From assembly GCA_964057225.1 (NCBI GenBank), contig OZ059897.1:4588001-4652000 (forward strand): a stretch of DNA of 64,000 bases, in the 5' to 3' direction. The notes beneath the pieces were generated by a model, which saw nothing but the letters and a program-made list of their open reading frames with translations, did not search any database and was not told where the DNA came from. A program made the position numbers and the translations under genes. Positions 42,823 to 54,771 of this stretch are shown piece after piece. Origin of the DNA: Auanema rhodensis. Lineage: Eukaryota; Nematoda; Chromadorea; Rhabditida; Rhabditidae. The number at the start of each line of letters is the position of its first letter. Within the stretch, counting starts at the first letter, position 1.

Positions 42823-43173
42823 CAAATCTGATAACACAGATCGACGCAGCTTAAAAATCCGCATCGAATGCACTATACCACATTGAGAAACGCTTAATAC
42901 AAAATTTAGTTATGATAGTTTGAAAAATAATGCATTAGTGTATGCTGAGTTCCCATGTACACTTAACATTGCTTCCAAAAACATTGTGACAAAAATTTTC
43001 CCGAAAAATTTCTAAATAATTTCACAAAAAGTAGATGTTTTTAGATTCCTTTTTTCAAGACGAATACGATGGACAATGTTTTTCAACGAAAAAATCATTT
43101 CTTCAGGGTGAAAATTGAGGATATAAGTGTGAACATATATCAGTTGATTACTCGGTGCATTTTTAAGCTAGCG
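42823..43173 (+). repeat. Most divergent monomer, at a domain boundary
   Basis: This copy holds a cluster of private changes: CTATACCACATTG, CGCTTAATACAAAATTTAG, ATGATAGTTTG, TACACTTAACATTG and AAAATTGAGG. The preceding monomer (42472) is also odd, with GCAGATTAAAA, AACTTATATC and GCTAGTGCAAAT. Elsewhere a monomer usually has none to two private changes. The position coincides with the change from the domain 3 mosaic to the terminal forward domain. Confidence 0.85.
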
Positions 43174-43875
43174 CAAATCTGATAACACAGATCAACGCAA
43201 CTCAAAAATCCGCATCGAATGCACTATACTACATTGAGAAACGCTCTATACAAAAATTAGTTATGATCGTTTGAAAAATAATGCATTAGTGTATGCTGAG
43301 TTCCCATGTACACTCAACATTGCTTCCAAAAACATTGTGACAAAAATTTTCCCGAAAAATTTCTAAATAATTTCACAAAAAGTAGATGTTTTTAGATTCC
43401 TTTTTTCAAGACGAATACGATGGACAATGTTTTTCAACGAAAAAATTAATTCTTCAGGGTGAAAATCGAGGATATAAGTGTGAACATATATCAGTTGATT
43501 ACTCGGTGCATTTTTAAGCTAGCGCAAATCTGATAACACAGATCAACGCAGCTTAAAAATCCGCATCGAATGCACTATACTACATTGAGAAACGCTCCAT
43601 ACAAAAATTAGTTATGATCGTTTGAAAAATAATGCATTAGTGTATGTTGAGTTCCCATGTACACTCAACATTGCTTCCAAAAACATTTTGACAAAAATTT
43701 TCCCGAAAAATTTCTAAATAATTTCACAAAAAGTAGATGTTTTTAGATTCCTTTTTTCAAGACGAATACGATGGACAATGTTTTTCAACGAAAAAATCAT
43801 TTCTTCAGGGTGAAAATCGAGGATATAAGTGTGAACATATATCAGTTGATTACTCGGTGCATTTTTAAGCTAGCG

Positions 43876-46683
43876 CAAATCTGATAACACAGATCAACGC
43901 AACTCAAAAATCCGCATCGAATGCACTATACTACATTGAGAAACGCTCTATACAAAAATTAGTTATGATCGTTTGAAAAATAATGCATTAGTGTATGCTG
44001 AGTTCCCATGTACACTCAACATTGCTTCCAAAAACATTGTGACAAAAATTTTCCCGAAAAATTTCTAAATAATTTCACAAAAAGTAGGAGTTTTTAGATT
44101 TCTTTTCTCAAGGCAAAGACGATGGACAATGTTATTCAACGAAAAAATTAATTCTTCAGGGTGAAAATCGAGGATATAAGTGTGAACCTATATCAGTTGA
44201 TTACTCGGTGCATTTTTAAGCTAGCGCAAATCTGATAACACAGATCAACGCAGCTCAAAAATCCGCATCGAATGCACTATACTACATTGAGAAACGCTCT
44301 ATACAAAAATTAGTTATGATCGTTTGAAAAATAATGCATTAGTGTATGCTGAGTTCCCATGTACACTCAACATTGCTTCCAAAAACATTGTGACAAAAAT
44401 TTTCCCGAAAAATTTCTAAATAATTTCACAAAAAGTAGATGTTTTTAGATTCCTTTTTTCAAGACGAATACGATGGACAATGTTTTTCAACGAAAAAATC
44501 ATTTCTTCAGGGTGAAAATCGAGGATATAAGTGTGAACATATATCAGTTGATATCTCGGTGCATTTTTAAGCTAACTCAAATCTGATAACACAGATCGAC
44601 GCAGCTTAAAAATCCGCATCGAATGCACTATACTACATTGAGAAACGCTCTATACAAAAATTAGTTATGATCGTTTGAAAAATAATGCATTAGTGTATGC
44701 TGAGTTCCCATGTACACTCAACATTGCTTCCAAAAACATTGTGACAAAAATTTTCCCGAAAAATTTCTAAATAATTTCACAAAAAGTAGGAGTTTTTAGA
44801 TTTCTTTTCTCAAGGCAAAGACGATGGACAATGTTATTCAACGAAAAAATTAATTCTTCAGGGTGAAAATCGAGGATATAAGTGTGAACCTATATCAGTT
44901 GATTACTCGGTGCATTTTTAAGCTAGCGCAAATCTGATAACACAGATCAACGCAGCTCAAAAATCCGCATCGAATGCACTATACTACATTGAGAAACGCT
45001 CTATACAAAAATTAGTTATGATCGTTTGAAAAATAATGCATTAGTGTATGCTGAGTTCCCATGTACACTCAACATTGCTTCCAAAAACATTGTGACAAAA
45101 ATTTTCCCGAAAAATTTCTAAATAATTTCACAAAAAGTAGATGTTTTTAGATTCCTTTTTTCAAGACGAATACGATGGACAATGTTTTTCAACGAAAAAA
45201 TCATTTCTTCAGGGTGAAAATCGAGGATATAAGTGTGAACATATATCAGTTGATATCTCGGTGCATTTTTAAGCTAACTCAAATCTGATAACACAGATCG
45301 ACGCAGCTTAAAAATCCGCATCGAATGCACTATACTACATTGAGAAACGCTCTATACAAAAATTAGTTATGATCGTTTGAAAAATAATGCATTAGTGTAT
45401 GCTGAGTTCCCATGTACACTCAACATTGCTTCCAAAAACATTGTGACAAAAATTTTCCCGAAAAATTTCTAAATAATTTCACAAAAAGTAGATGTTTTTA
45501 GATTCCTTTTTTCAAGACGAATACGATGGACAATATTTTTCAACGAAAAAATCATTTCTTCAGGGTGAAAATCGAGGATATAAGTGTGAACATATATCAG
45601 TTGATATCTCGGTGCATTTTTAAGCTAACTCAAATCTGATAACACAGATCGACGCAGCTTAAAAATCCGCATCGAATGCACTATACTACATTGAGAAACG
45701 CTCTATACAAAAATTAGTTATGATCGTTTGAAAAATAATGCATTAGTGTATGCTGAGTTCCCATGTACACTCAACATTGCTTCCAAAAACATTGTGACAA
45801 AAATTTTCCCGAAAAATTTCTAAATAATTTCACAAAAAGTAGATGTTTTTAGATTCCTTTTTTCAAGACGAATACGATGGACAATATTTTTCAACGAAAA
45901 AATCATTTCTTCAGGGTGAAAATCGAGGATATAAGTGTGAACATATATCAGTTGATTACTCGGTGCATTTTTAAGCTAGCGCAAATCTGATAACACAGAT
46001 CAACGCAGCTCAAAAATCCGCATCGAATGCACTATACTACATTGAGAAACGCTCTATACAAAAATTAGTTATGATCGTTTGAAAAATAATGCATTAGTGT
46101 ATGCTGAGTTCCCATGTACACTCAACATTGCTTCCAAAAACATTGTGACAAAAATTTTCCCGAAAAATTTCTGAATAATTTCACAAAAAGTAGATGTTTT
46201 TAGATTTTTTTTTTCAAGACGAATACGATGGACAATGTTTTTCAACGAAAAAATCATTTCTTCAGGGTGAAAATCGAGGATATAAGTGTGAACATATATC
46301 AGTTGATATCTCGGTGCATTTTTAAGCTAACTCAAATCTGATAACACAGATCGACGCAGCTTAAAAATCCGCATCGAATGCACTATACTACATTGAGAAA
46401 CGCTCTATACAAAAATTAGTTATGATCGTTTGAAAAATAATGCATTAGTGTATGCTGAGTTCCCATGTACACTCAACATTGCTTCCAAAAACATTGTGAC
46501 AAAAATTTTCCCGAAAAATTTCTAAATAATTTCACAAAAAGTAGATGTTTTTAGATTCCTTTTTTCAAGACGAATACGATGGACAATGTTTTTCAACGAA
46601 AAAATCATTTCTTCAGGGTGAAAATCGAGGATATAAGTGTGAACATATATCAGTCGATATCTCGGTGCATTTTTAAGCTAACT
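43876..46683 (+). repeat. Segment duplicated at 9-monomer spacing, copy 1
   Basis: Eight monomers whose variant order is repeated 3159 bp (9 monomers) later at 47035-49842. Markers are CAATATTTTTC at 45531 and 45882 (matched at 48690 and 49041) and the unit with GTGAC plus CTGAATAA at 45982 (matched at 49141). The monomer after this segment (46684) carries CTATTTAAAAATTAG and GATTG and instead matches the one at 50545, 3861 bp (11 monomers) away. Confidence 0.85.
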
Positions 46684-47034
46684 CAAATCTGATAACACAG
46701 ATCAACGCAGCTCAAAAATCCGCATCGAATGCACTATACTACATTGAGAAACGCTCTATTTAAAAATTAGTTATGATTGTTTGAAAAATAATGCATTAGT
46801 GTATGCTGAGTTCCCATGTACACTCAACATTGCTTCCAAAAACATTGTGACAAAAATTTTCCCGAAAAATTTCTAAATAATTTCACAAAAAGTAGATGTT
46901 TTTAGATTCTTTTTTTCAAGACGAATACGATGGACAATGTTTTTCAACGAAAAAATCATTTCTTCAGGGTGAAAATCGAGGATATAAGTGTGAACATATA
47001 TCAGTTGATTACTCGGTGCATTTTTAAGCTAGCG

Positions 47035-49842
47035 CAAATCTGATAACACAGATCAACGCAGCTCAAAAATCCGCATCGAATGCACTATACTACATTGAGA
47101 AACGCTCTATACAAAAATTAGTTATGATCGTTTGAAAAATAATGCATTAGTGTATGCTGAGTTCCCATGTACACTCAACATTGCTTCCAAAAACATTGTG
47201 ACAAAAATTTTCCCGAAAAATTTCTAAATAATTTCACAAAAAGTAGGAGTTTTTAGATTTCTTTTCTCAAGGCAAAGACGATGGACAATGTTATTCAACG
47301 AAAAAATTAATTCTTCAGGGTGAAAATCGAGGATATAAGTGTGAACCTATATCAGTTGATTACTCGGTGCATTTTTAAGCTAGCGCAAATCTGATAACAC
47401 AGATCAACGCAGCTCAAAAATCCGCATCGAATGCACTATACTACATTGAGAAACGCTCTATACAAAAATTAGTTATGATCGTTTGAAAAATAATGCATTA
47501 GTGTATGCTGAGTTCCCATGTACACTCAACATTGCTTCCAAAAACATTGTGACAAAAATTTTCCCGAAAAATTTCTAAATAATTTCACAAAAAGTAGATG
47601 TTTTTAGATTCCTTTTTTCAAGACGAATACGATGGACAATGTTTTTCAACGAAAAAATCATTTCTTCAGGGTGAAAATCGAGGATATAAGTGTGAACATA
47701 TATCAGTTGATATCTCGGTGCATTTTTAAGCTAACTCAAATCTGATAACACAGATCGACGCAGCTTAAAAATCCGCATCGAATGCACTATACTACATTGA
47801 GAAACGCTCTATACAAAAATTAGTTATGATCGTTTGAAAAATAATGCATTAGTGTATGCTGAGTTCCCATGTACACTCAACATTGCTTCCAAAAACATTG
47901 TGACAAAAATTTTCCCGAAAAATTTCTAAATAATTTCACAAAAAGTAGGAGTTTTTAGATTTCTTTTCTCAAGGCAAAGACGATGGACAATGTTATTCAA
48001 CGAAAAAATTAATTCTTCAGGGTGAAAATCGAGGATATAAGTGTGAACCTATATCAGTTGATTACTCGGTGCATTTTTAAGCTAGCGCAAATCTGATAAC
48101 ACAGATCAACGCAGCTCAAAAATCCGCATCGAATGCACTATACTACATTGAGAAACGCTCTATACAAAAATTAGTTATGATCGTTTGAAAAATAATGCAT
48201 TAGTGTATGCTGAGTTCCCATGTACACTCAACATTGCTTCCAAAAACATTGTGACAAAAATTTTCCCGAAAAATTTCATAATAATTTCACAAAAAGTAGA
48301 TGTTTTTAGATTCCTTTTTTCAAGACGAATACGATGGACAATGTTTTTCAACGAAAAAATCATTTCTTCAGGGTGAAAATCGAGGATATAAGTGTGAACA
48401 TATATCAGTTGATATCTCGGTGCATTTTTAAGCTAACTCAAATCTGATAACACAGATCGACGCAGCTTAAAAATCCGCATCGAATGCACTATACTACATT
48501 GAGAAACGCTCTATACAAAAATTAGTTATGATCGTTTGAAAAATAATGCATTAGTGTATGCTGAGTTCCCATGTACACTCAACATTGCTTCCAAAAACAT
48601 TGTGACAAAAATTTTCCCGAAAAATTTCTAAATAATTTCACAAAAAGTAGATGTTTTTAGATTCCTTTTTTCAAGACGAATACGATGGACAATATTTTTC
48701 AACGAAAAAATCATTTCTTCAGGGTGAAAATCGAGGATATAAGTGTGAACATATATCAGTTGATATCTCGGTGCATTTTTAAGCTAACTCAAATCTGATA
48801 ACACAGATCGACGCAGCTTAAAAATCCGCATCGAATGCACTATACTACATTGAGAAACGCTCTATACAAAAATTAGTTATGATCGTTTGAAAAATAATGC
48901 ATTAGTGTATGCTGAGTTCCCATGTACACTCAACATTGCTTCCAAAAACATTGTGACAAAAATTTTCCCGAAAAATTTCTAAATAATTTCACAAAAAGTA
49001 GATGTTTTTAGATTCCTTTTTTCAAGACGAATACGATGGACAATATTTTTCAACGAAAAAATCATTTCTTCAGGGTGAAAATCGAGGATATAAGTGTGAA
49101 CATATATCAGTTGATTACTCGGTGCATTTTTAAGCTAGCGCAAATCTGATAACACAGATCAACGCAGCTCAAAAATCCGCATCGAATGCACTATACTACA
49201 TTGAGAAACGCTCTATACAAAAATTAGTTATGATCGTTTGAAAAATAATGCATTAGTGTATGCTGAGTTCCCATGTACACTCAACATTGCTTCCAAAAAC
49301 ATTGTGACAAAAATTTTCCCGAAAAATTTCTGAATAATTTCACAAAAAGTAGATGTTTTTAGATTCTTTTTTTCAAGACGAATACGATGGACAATGTTTT
49401 TCAACGAAAAAATCATTTCTTCAGGGTGAAAATCGAGGATATAAGTGTGAACATATATCAGTTGATATCTCGGTGCATTTTTAAGCTAACTCAAATCTGA
49501 TAACACAGATCGACGCAGCTTAAAAATCCGCATCGAATGCACTATACTACATTGAGAAACGCTCTATACAAAAATTAGTTATGATCGTTTAAAAAATAAT
49601 GCATTAGTGTATGCTGAGTTCCCATGTACACTCAACATTGCTTCCAAAAACATTGTGACAAAAATTTTCCCGAAAAATTTCTAAATAATTTCACAAAAAG
49701 TAGATGTTTTTAGATTCCTTTTTTCAAGACGAATACGATGGACAATGTTTTTCAACGAAAAAATCATTTCTTCAGGGTGAAAATCGAGGATATAAGTGTG
49801 AACATATATCAGTTGATATCTCGGTGCATTTTCAAGCTAACT
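47035..49842 (+). repeat. Segment duplicated at 9-monomer spacing, copy 2
   Basis: Counterpart of 43876-46683. Private changes in this copy are a TA to AT swap at 48278-48279 (TTTCATAATAA) and TTTAAAAAATAATG near 49588. The second change, like CAATATTTTTC, recurs in the inverted arm as TTTTTTAAACG, which links this segment to the HOR on the other side of the flip. Confidence 0.85.
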
Positions 49843-51024
49843 CAAATCTGATAACACAGATCGACGCAGCTTAAAAATCCGCATCGAATGCACTATACTA
49901 CATTGAGAAACGCTCTATACAAAAATTAGTTATGATCGTTTGAAAAATAATGCATTAGTGTATGCTGAGTTCCCATGTACACTCAACATTGCTTCCAAAA
50001 ACATTGTGACAAAAATTTTCCCGAAAAATTTCCAAATAATTTCACGAAAAGTAGGAGTTTTTAGATTTCTTTTTTCAAGGCAAAGACGATGGACAATGTT
50101 ATTCAACGAAAAAATTAATTCTTCAGGGTGAAAATCGAGGATATAAGTGTGAACCTATATCAGTTGATTACTCGGTGCATTTTTAAGCTAGCGCAAATCT
50201 GATAACACAGATCAACGCAGCTTAAAAATCCGCATCGAATGCACTATACTACATTGAGAAACGCTCCATACAAAAATTAGTTATGATCGTTTGAAAAATA
50301 ATGCATTAGTGTATGTTGAGTTCCCATGTACACTCAACATTGCTTCCAAAAACATTTTGACAAAAATTTTCCCGAAAAATTTCTGAATAATTTCACAAAA
50401 AGTAGATGTTTTTAGATTCTTTTTTTCAAGACGAATACGATGGACAATGTTTTTCAACGAAAAAATCATTTCTTCAGGGTGAAAATCGAGGATATAAGTG
50501 TGAACATATATCAGTCGATATCTCGGTGCATTTTTAAGCTAACTCAAATCTGATAACACAGATCAACGCAGCTCAAAAATCCGCATCGAATGCACTATAC
50601 TACATTGAGAAACGCTCTATTTAAAAATTAGTTATGATTGTTTGAAAAATAATGCATTAGTGTATGCTGAGTTCCCATGTACACTCAACATTGCTTCCAA
50701 AAACATTGTGACAAAAATTTTCCCGAAAAATTTCTAAATAATTTCACAAAAAGTAGATGTTTTTAGATTCTTTTTTTCAAGACGAATACGATGGACAATG
50801 TTTTTCAACGAAAAAATCATTTCTTCAGGGTGAAAATCGAGGATATAAGTGTGAACATATATCAGTTGATTACTCGGTGCATTTTTAAGCTAGCGCAAAT
50901 CTGATAACACAGATCAACGCAGCTCAAAAATCCGCATCGAATGCACTATACTACATTGAGAAACGCTCCATACAAAAATTAGTTATGATCGTTTGAAAAA
51001 TAATGCATTAGTGTATGTTGAGTT
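49600..51024 (+). repeat. Left arm of large inverted repeat
   Basis: Positions x here pair with 102157 minus x on the other side, so the symmetry centre is near 51078. Monomers 50545-50895, 50194-50544 and 49843-50193 match, as reverse complements, the monomers 51262-51612, 51613-51963 and 51964-52314 in variant type and order. The strongest marker is the private change CACGAAAAG at 50043-50051, mirrored as CTTTTCGTG at 52106-52114. Differences between arms are few, for example CAGTCG at 50512 and GATTG near 50637 occur only on this side. Correspondence decays inside the monomer 49492-49842: its TTTAAAAAAT at about 49588 is not mirrored, and GATCGACG faces a TTGATC form. The arm boundary is approximate. 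Confidence 0.85.
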
Positions 51025-51032
51025 TTTGAGTT
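51018..51032. other. Orientation switch (inversion breakpoint) in the satellite
   Basis: The forward monomer runs correctly to about 51024 (monomer offset 129, where GTTGAGTT should continue into CCCATG). From about 51026 the sequence is reverse-complement satellite entering at monomer offset about 236 (TTGAG then AAGAAATTTAAAAACTCC). TTGAGTT occurs twice, at 51018-51024 and 51026-51032, separated by one T. Both parental sequences carry TTGAG at this point (forward GTTGAG, reverse CCTTGAG), so the join could be microhomology-mediated with a small templated duplication. The reverse side expects AA at 51031-51032 and has TT, as if copied from the forward side. Mechanism is inferred. Confidence 0.9.
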
Positions 51033-51132
51033 AAGAAATTTAAAAACTCCTACTTTTTGTGAAATTATTTAGAAATTTTTCGGGAAAATTTTTGTCACAA
51101 TGTTTTTGGAAGCAATGTTGAGTGTACATGGG

Positions 51133-52560
51133 AACTCAGCATACACTAATGCATTATTTTTCAAACGATCATAACTAATTTTTAAATAGAGCGTTTCTCA
51201 ATGTAGTATAGTGCATTCGATGCGGATTTTTGAGCTGCGTTGATCTGTGTTATCAGATTTGCGCTAGCTTAAAAATGCACCGAGTAATCAACTGATATAT
51301 GTTCACACTTATATCCTCGATTTTCACCCTGAAGAAATGATTTTTTCGTTGAAAAACATTGTCCATCGTATTCGTCTTGAAAAAAAGAATCTAAAAACAT
51401 CTACTTTTTGTGAAATTATTTAGAAATTTTTCGGGAAAATTTTTGTCACAATGTTTTTGGAAGCAATGTTGAGTGTACATGGGAACTCAGCATACACTAA
51501 TGCATTATTTTTCAAACGATCATAACTAATTTTTAAATAGAGCGTTTCTCAATGTAGTATAGTGCATTCGATGCGGATTTTTGAGCTGCGTTGATCTGTG
51601 TTATCAGATTTGAGTTAGCTTAAAAATGCACCGAGATATCAACTGATATATGTTCACACTTATATCCTCGATTTTCACCCTGAAGAAATGATTTTTTCGT
51701 TGAAAAACATTGTCCATCGTATTCGTCTTGAAAAAAAGAATCTAAAAACATCTACTTTTTGTGAAATTATTCAGAAATTTTTCGGGAAAATTTTTGTCAA
51801 AATGTTTTTGGAAGCAATGTTGAGTGTACATGGGAACTCAACATACACTAATGCATTATTTTTCAAACGATCATAACTAATTTTTGTATGGAGCGTTTCT
51901 CAATGTAGTATAGTGCATTCGATGCGGATTTTTAAGCTGCGTTGATCTGTGTTATCAGATTTGCGCTAGCTTAAAAATGCACCGAGTAATCAACTGATAT
52001 AGGTTCACACTTATATCCTCGATTTTCACCCTGAAGAATTAATTTTTTCGTTGAATAACATTGTCCATCGTCTTTGCCTTGAAAAAAGAAATCTAAAAAC
52101 TCCTACTTTTCGTGAAATTATTTAGAAATTTTTCGGGAAAATTTTTGTCACAATGTTTTTGGAAGCAATGTTGAGTGTACATGGGAACTCAGCATACACT
52201 AATGCATTATTTTTCAAACGATCATAACTAATTTTTGTATAGAGCGTTTCTCAATGTAGTATAGTGCATTCGATGCGGATTTTTAAGCTGCGTCGATCTG
52301 TGTTATCAGATTTGAGTTAGCTTGAAAATGCACCGAGATATCAACTGATATATGTTCACACTTATATCCTCGATTTTCACCCTGAAGAAATGATTTTTTC
52401 GTTGAAAAACATTGTCCATCGTATTCGTCTTGAAAAAAGGAATCTAAAAACATCTACTTTTTGTGAAATTATTTAGAAATTTTTCGGGAAAATTTTTGTC
52501 ACAATGTTTTTGGAAGCAATGTTGAGTGTACATGGGAACTCAGCATACACTAATGCATTA
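51133..52560 (-). repeat. Right arm of large inverted repeat
   Basis: Mirror partner of the stretch ending at 51024, separated from it by about 108 bp of inverted satellite (51025-51132) that has no mirror partner. Monomer order going outward is TAAATAG type, then type A (CAG in place of TAG, TCAAAATG), then type B carrying the private CTTTTCGTG, then a type with TAGCTTGAAAATG. The same order is read going leftward from the centre. The innermost partial monomer is an exception: it has AAATAG and GCTGAG-type bases where the left side has CCATAC and GTTGAG. Exact end not determined, because all monomers are similar and only diagnostic positions separate true mirror pairing from general satellite similarity. 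Confidence 0.85.
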
Positions 52561-54069
52561 TTTTTCAAACGATCATAACTAATTTTTGTATAGAGCGTTT
52601 CTCAATGTAGTATAGTGCATTCGATGCGGATTTTTGAGCTGCGTTGATCTGTGTTATCAGATTTGCGCTAGCTTAAAAATGCACCGAGTAATCAACTGAT
52701 ATAGGTTCACACTTATATCCTCGATTTTCACCCTGAAGAATTAATTTTTTCGTTGAATAACATTGTCCATCGTCTTTGCCTTGAGAAAAGAAATCTAAAA
52801 ACTCTTACTTTTTGTGAAATTATTTAGAAATTTTTCGGGAAAATTTTTGTCACAATGTTTTTGGAAGCAATGTTGAGTGTACATGGGAACTCAGCATACA
52901 CTAATGCATTATTTTTCAAACGATCATAACTAATTTTTGTATAGAGCGTTTCTCAATGTAGTATAGTGCATTCGATGCGGATTTTTGAGTTGCGTTGATC
53001 TGTGTTATCAGATTTGCGCTAGGTTAAAAATGCACCGAGTAATCAACTGATATATGTTCACACTTATATCCTCGATTTTCACCCTGAAGAAATGATTTTT
53101 TCGTTGAAAAATATTGTCCATCGTATTCGTCTTGAAAAAAGGAATCTAAAAACATCTACTTTTTGTGAAATTATTTAGAAATTTTTCGGGAAAATTTTTG
53201 TCACAATGTTTTTGGAAGCAATGTTGAGTGTACATGGGAACTCAGCATACACTAATGCATTATTTTTCAAACGATCATAACTAATTTTTAAATAGAGCGT
53301 TTCTCAATGTAGTATAGTGCATTCGATGCGGATTTTTGAGCTGCGTTGATCTGTGTTATCAGATTTGAGTTAGCTTAAAAATGCACCGAGATATCAACTG
53401 ATATATGTTCACACTTATATCCTCGATTTTCACCCTGAAGAAATGATTTTTTCGTTGAAAAACATTGTCCATCGTATTCGTCTTGAAAAAAGGAATCTAA
53501 AAACATCTACTTTTTGTGAAATTATTTAGAAATTTTTCGGGAAAATTTTTGTCACAATGTTTTTGGAAGCAATGTTGAGTGTACATGGGAACTCAGCATA
53601 CACTAATGCATTATTTTTTAAACGATCATAACTAATTTTTGTATGGAGCGTTTCTCAATGTAGTATAGTGCATTCGATGCGGATTTTTAAGCTGCGTTGA
53701 TCTGTGTTATCAGATTTGCGCTAGCTTAAAAATGCACCGAGTAATCAACTGATATAGGTTCACACTTATATCCTCGATTTTCACCCTGAAGAATTAATTT
53801 TTTCGTTGAAAAACATTGTCCATCGTATTCGTCTTGAAAAAAGGAATCTAAAAACATCTACTTTTTGTGAAATTATTTAGAAATTTTTCGGGAAAATTTT
53901 TGTCACAATGTTTTTGGAAGCAATGTTGAGTGTACATGGGAACTCAGCATACACTAATGCATTATTTTTCAAACGATCATAACTAATTTTTGTATAGAGC
54001 GTTTCTCAATGTAGTATAGTGCATTCGATGCGGATTTTTAAGCTGCGTCGATCTGTGTTATCAGATTTG
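51964..54069 (-). repeat. Transitional monomers between inversion centre and 13-mer HOR
   Basis: Six monomers. 51964-52314 still mirrors the forward arm. 52315-53016 matches 54421-55122, except for ACTCTTAC in place of ACTCCTAC near 52802. 53017-53367 has an AATATTG front like 55123 but a TAAATAG/TGAGCTG back. 53368-54069 resembles 55474-56175. The series is therefore a partial six-monomer (2106 bp) predecessor of the HOR with recombined ends. GCTAGGTT at about 53020 is a private change. Confidence 0.75.
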
Positions 54070-54771
54070 AGTTAGCTTAAAAATGCACCGAGATATCAAC
54101 TGATATATGTTCACACTTATATCCTCGATTTTCACTCTGAAGAAATGATTTTTTCGTTGAAAAACATTGTCCATCGTATTCGTCTTGAAAAAAAGAATCT
54201 AAAAACATCTACTTTTTGTGAAATTATTCAGAAATTTTTCGGGAAAATTTTTGTCAAAATGTTTTTGGAAGCAATGTTGAGTGTACATGGGAACTCAACA
54301 TACACTAATGCATTATTTTTCAAACGATCATAACTAATTTTTGTATGGAGCGTTTCTCAATGTAGTATAGTGCATTCGATGCGGATTTTTAAGCTGCGTT
54401 GATCTGTGTTATCAGATTTGAGTTAGCTTGAAAATGCACCGAGATATCAACTGATATATGTTCACACTTATATCCTCGATTTTCACCCTGAAGAAATGAT
54501 TTTTTCGTTGAAAAACATTGTCCATCGTATTCGTCTTGAAAAAAGGAATCTAAAAACATCTACTTTTTGTGAAATTATTTAGAAATTTTTCGGGAAAATT
54601 TTTGTCACAATGTTTTTGGAAGCAATGTTGAGTGTACATGGGAACTCAGCATACACTAATGCATTATTTTTCAAACGATCATAACTAATTTTTGTATAGA
54701 GCGTTTCTCAATGTAGTATAGTGCATTCGATGCGGATTTTTGAGCTGCGTTGATCTGTGTTATCAGATTTG

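Larger units (their letters stand above)
1..51024 (+). repeat. 351-bp satellite array, forward orientation
   Basis: Tandem array of 145 complete monomers (1-50895) plus a partial one (50896-51024). Each monomer starts CAAATCTGATAACACAGATC and recurs at 1, 352, 703, 1055, 1406 and then every 351 bases. The only two register changes are one extra A in the copy starting at 703 and one missing base in the copy starting at 20360. The first copy has 109 G+C in 351. Monomers differ by a few to a few tens of substitutions in linked blocks (types A, B, C, D). No foreign insertion, gene or transposon interrupts the array. Structure and composition are those of a eukaryotic heterochromatic satellite. 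Centromere function is an inference and is not shown by the sequence. Strand is arbitrary and denotes this reading direction. Confidence 0.98.

Noticed and set aside
51018-51261. A transposon or foldback element inserted at the flip
   Set aside because: All sequence on both sides is recognisable satellite. There are no terminal inverted repeats of non-satellite origin, no target-site duplication beyond the TTGAGTT microhomology, and no coding capacity.
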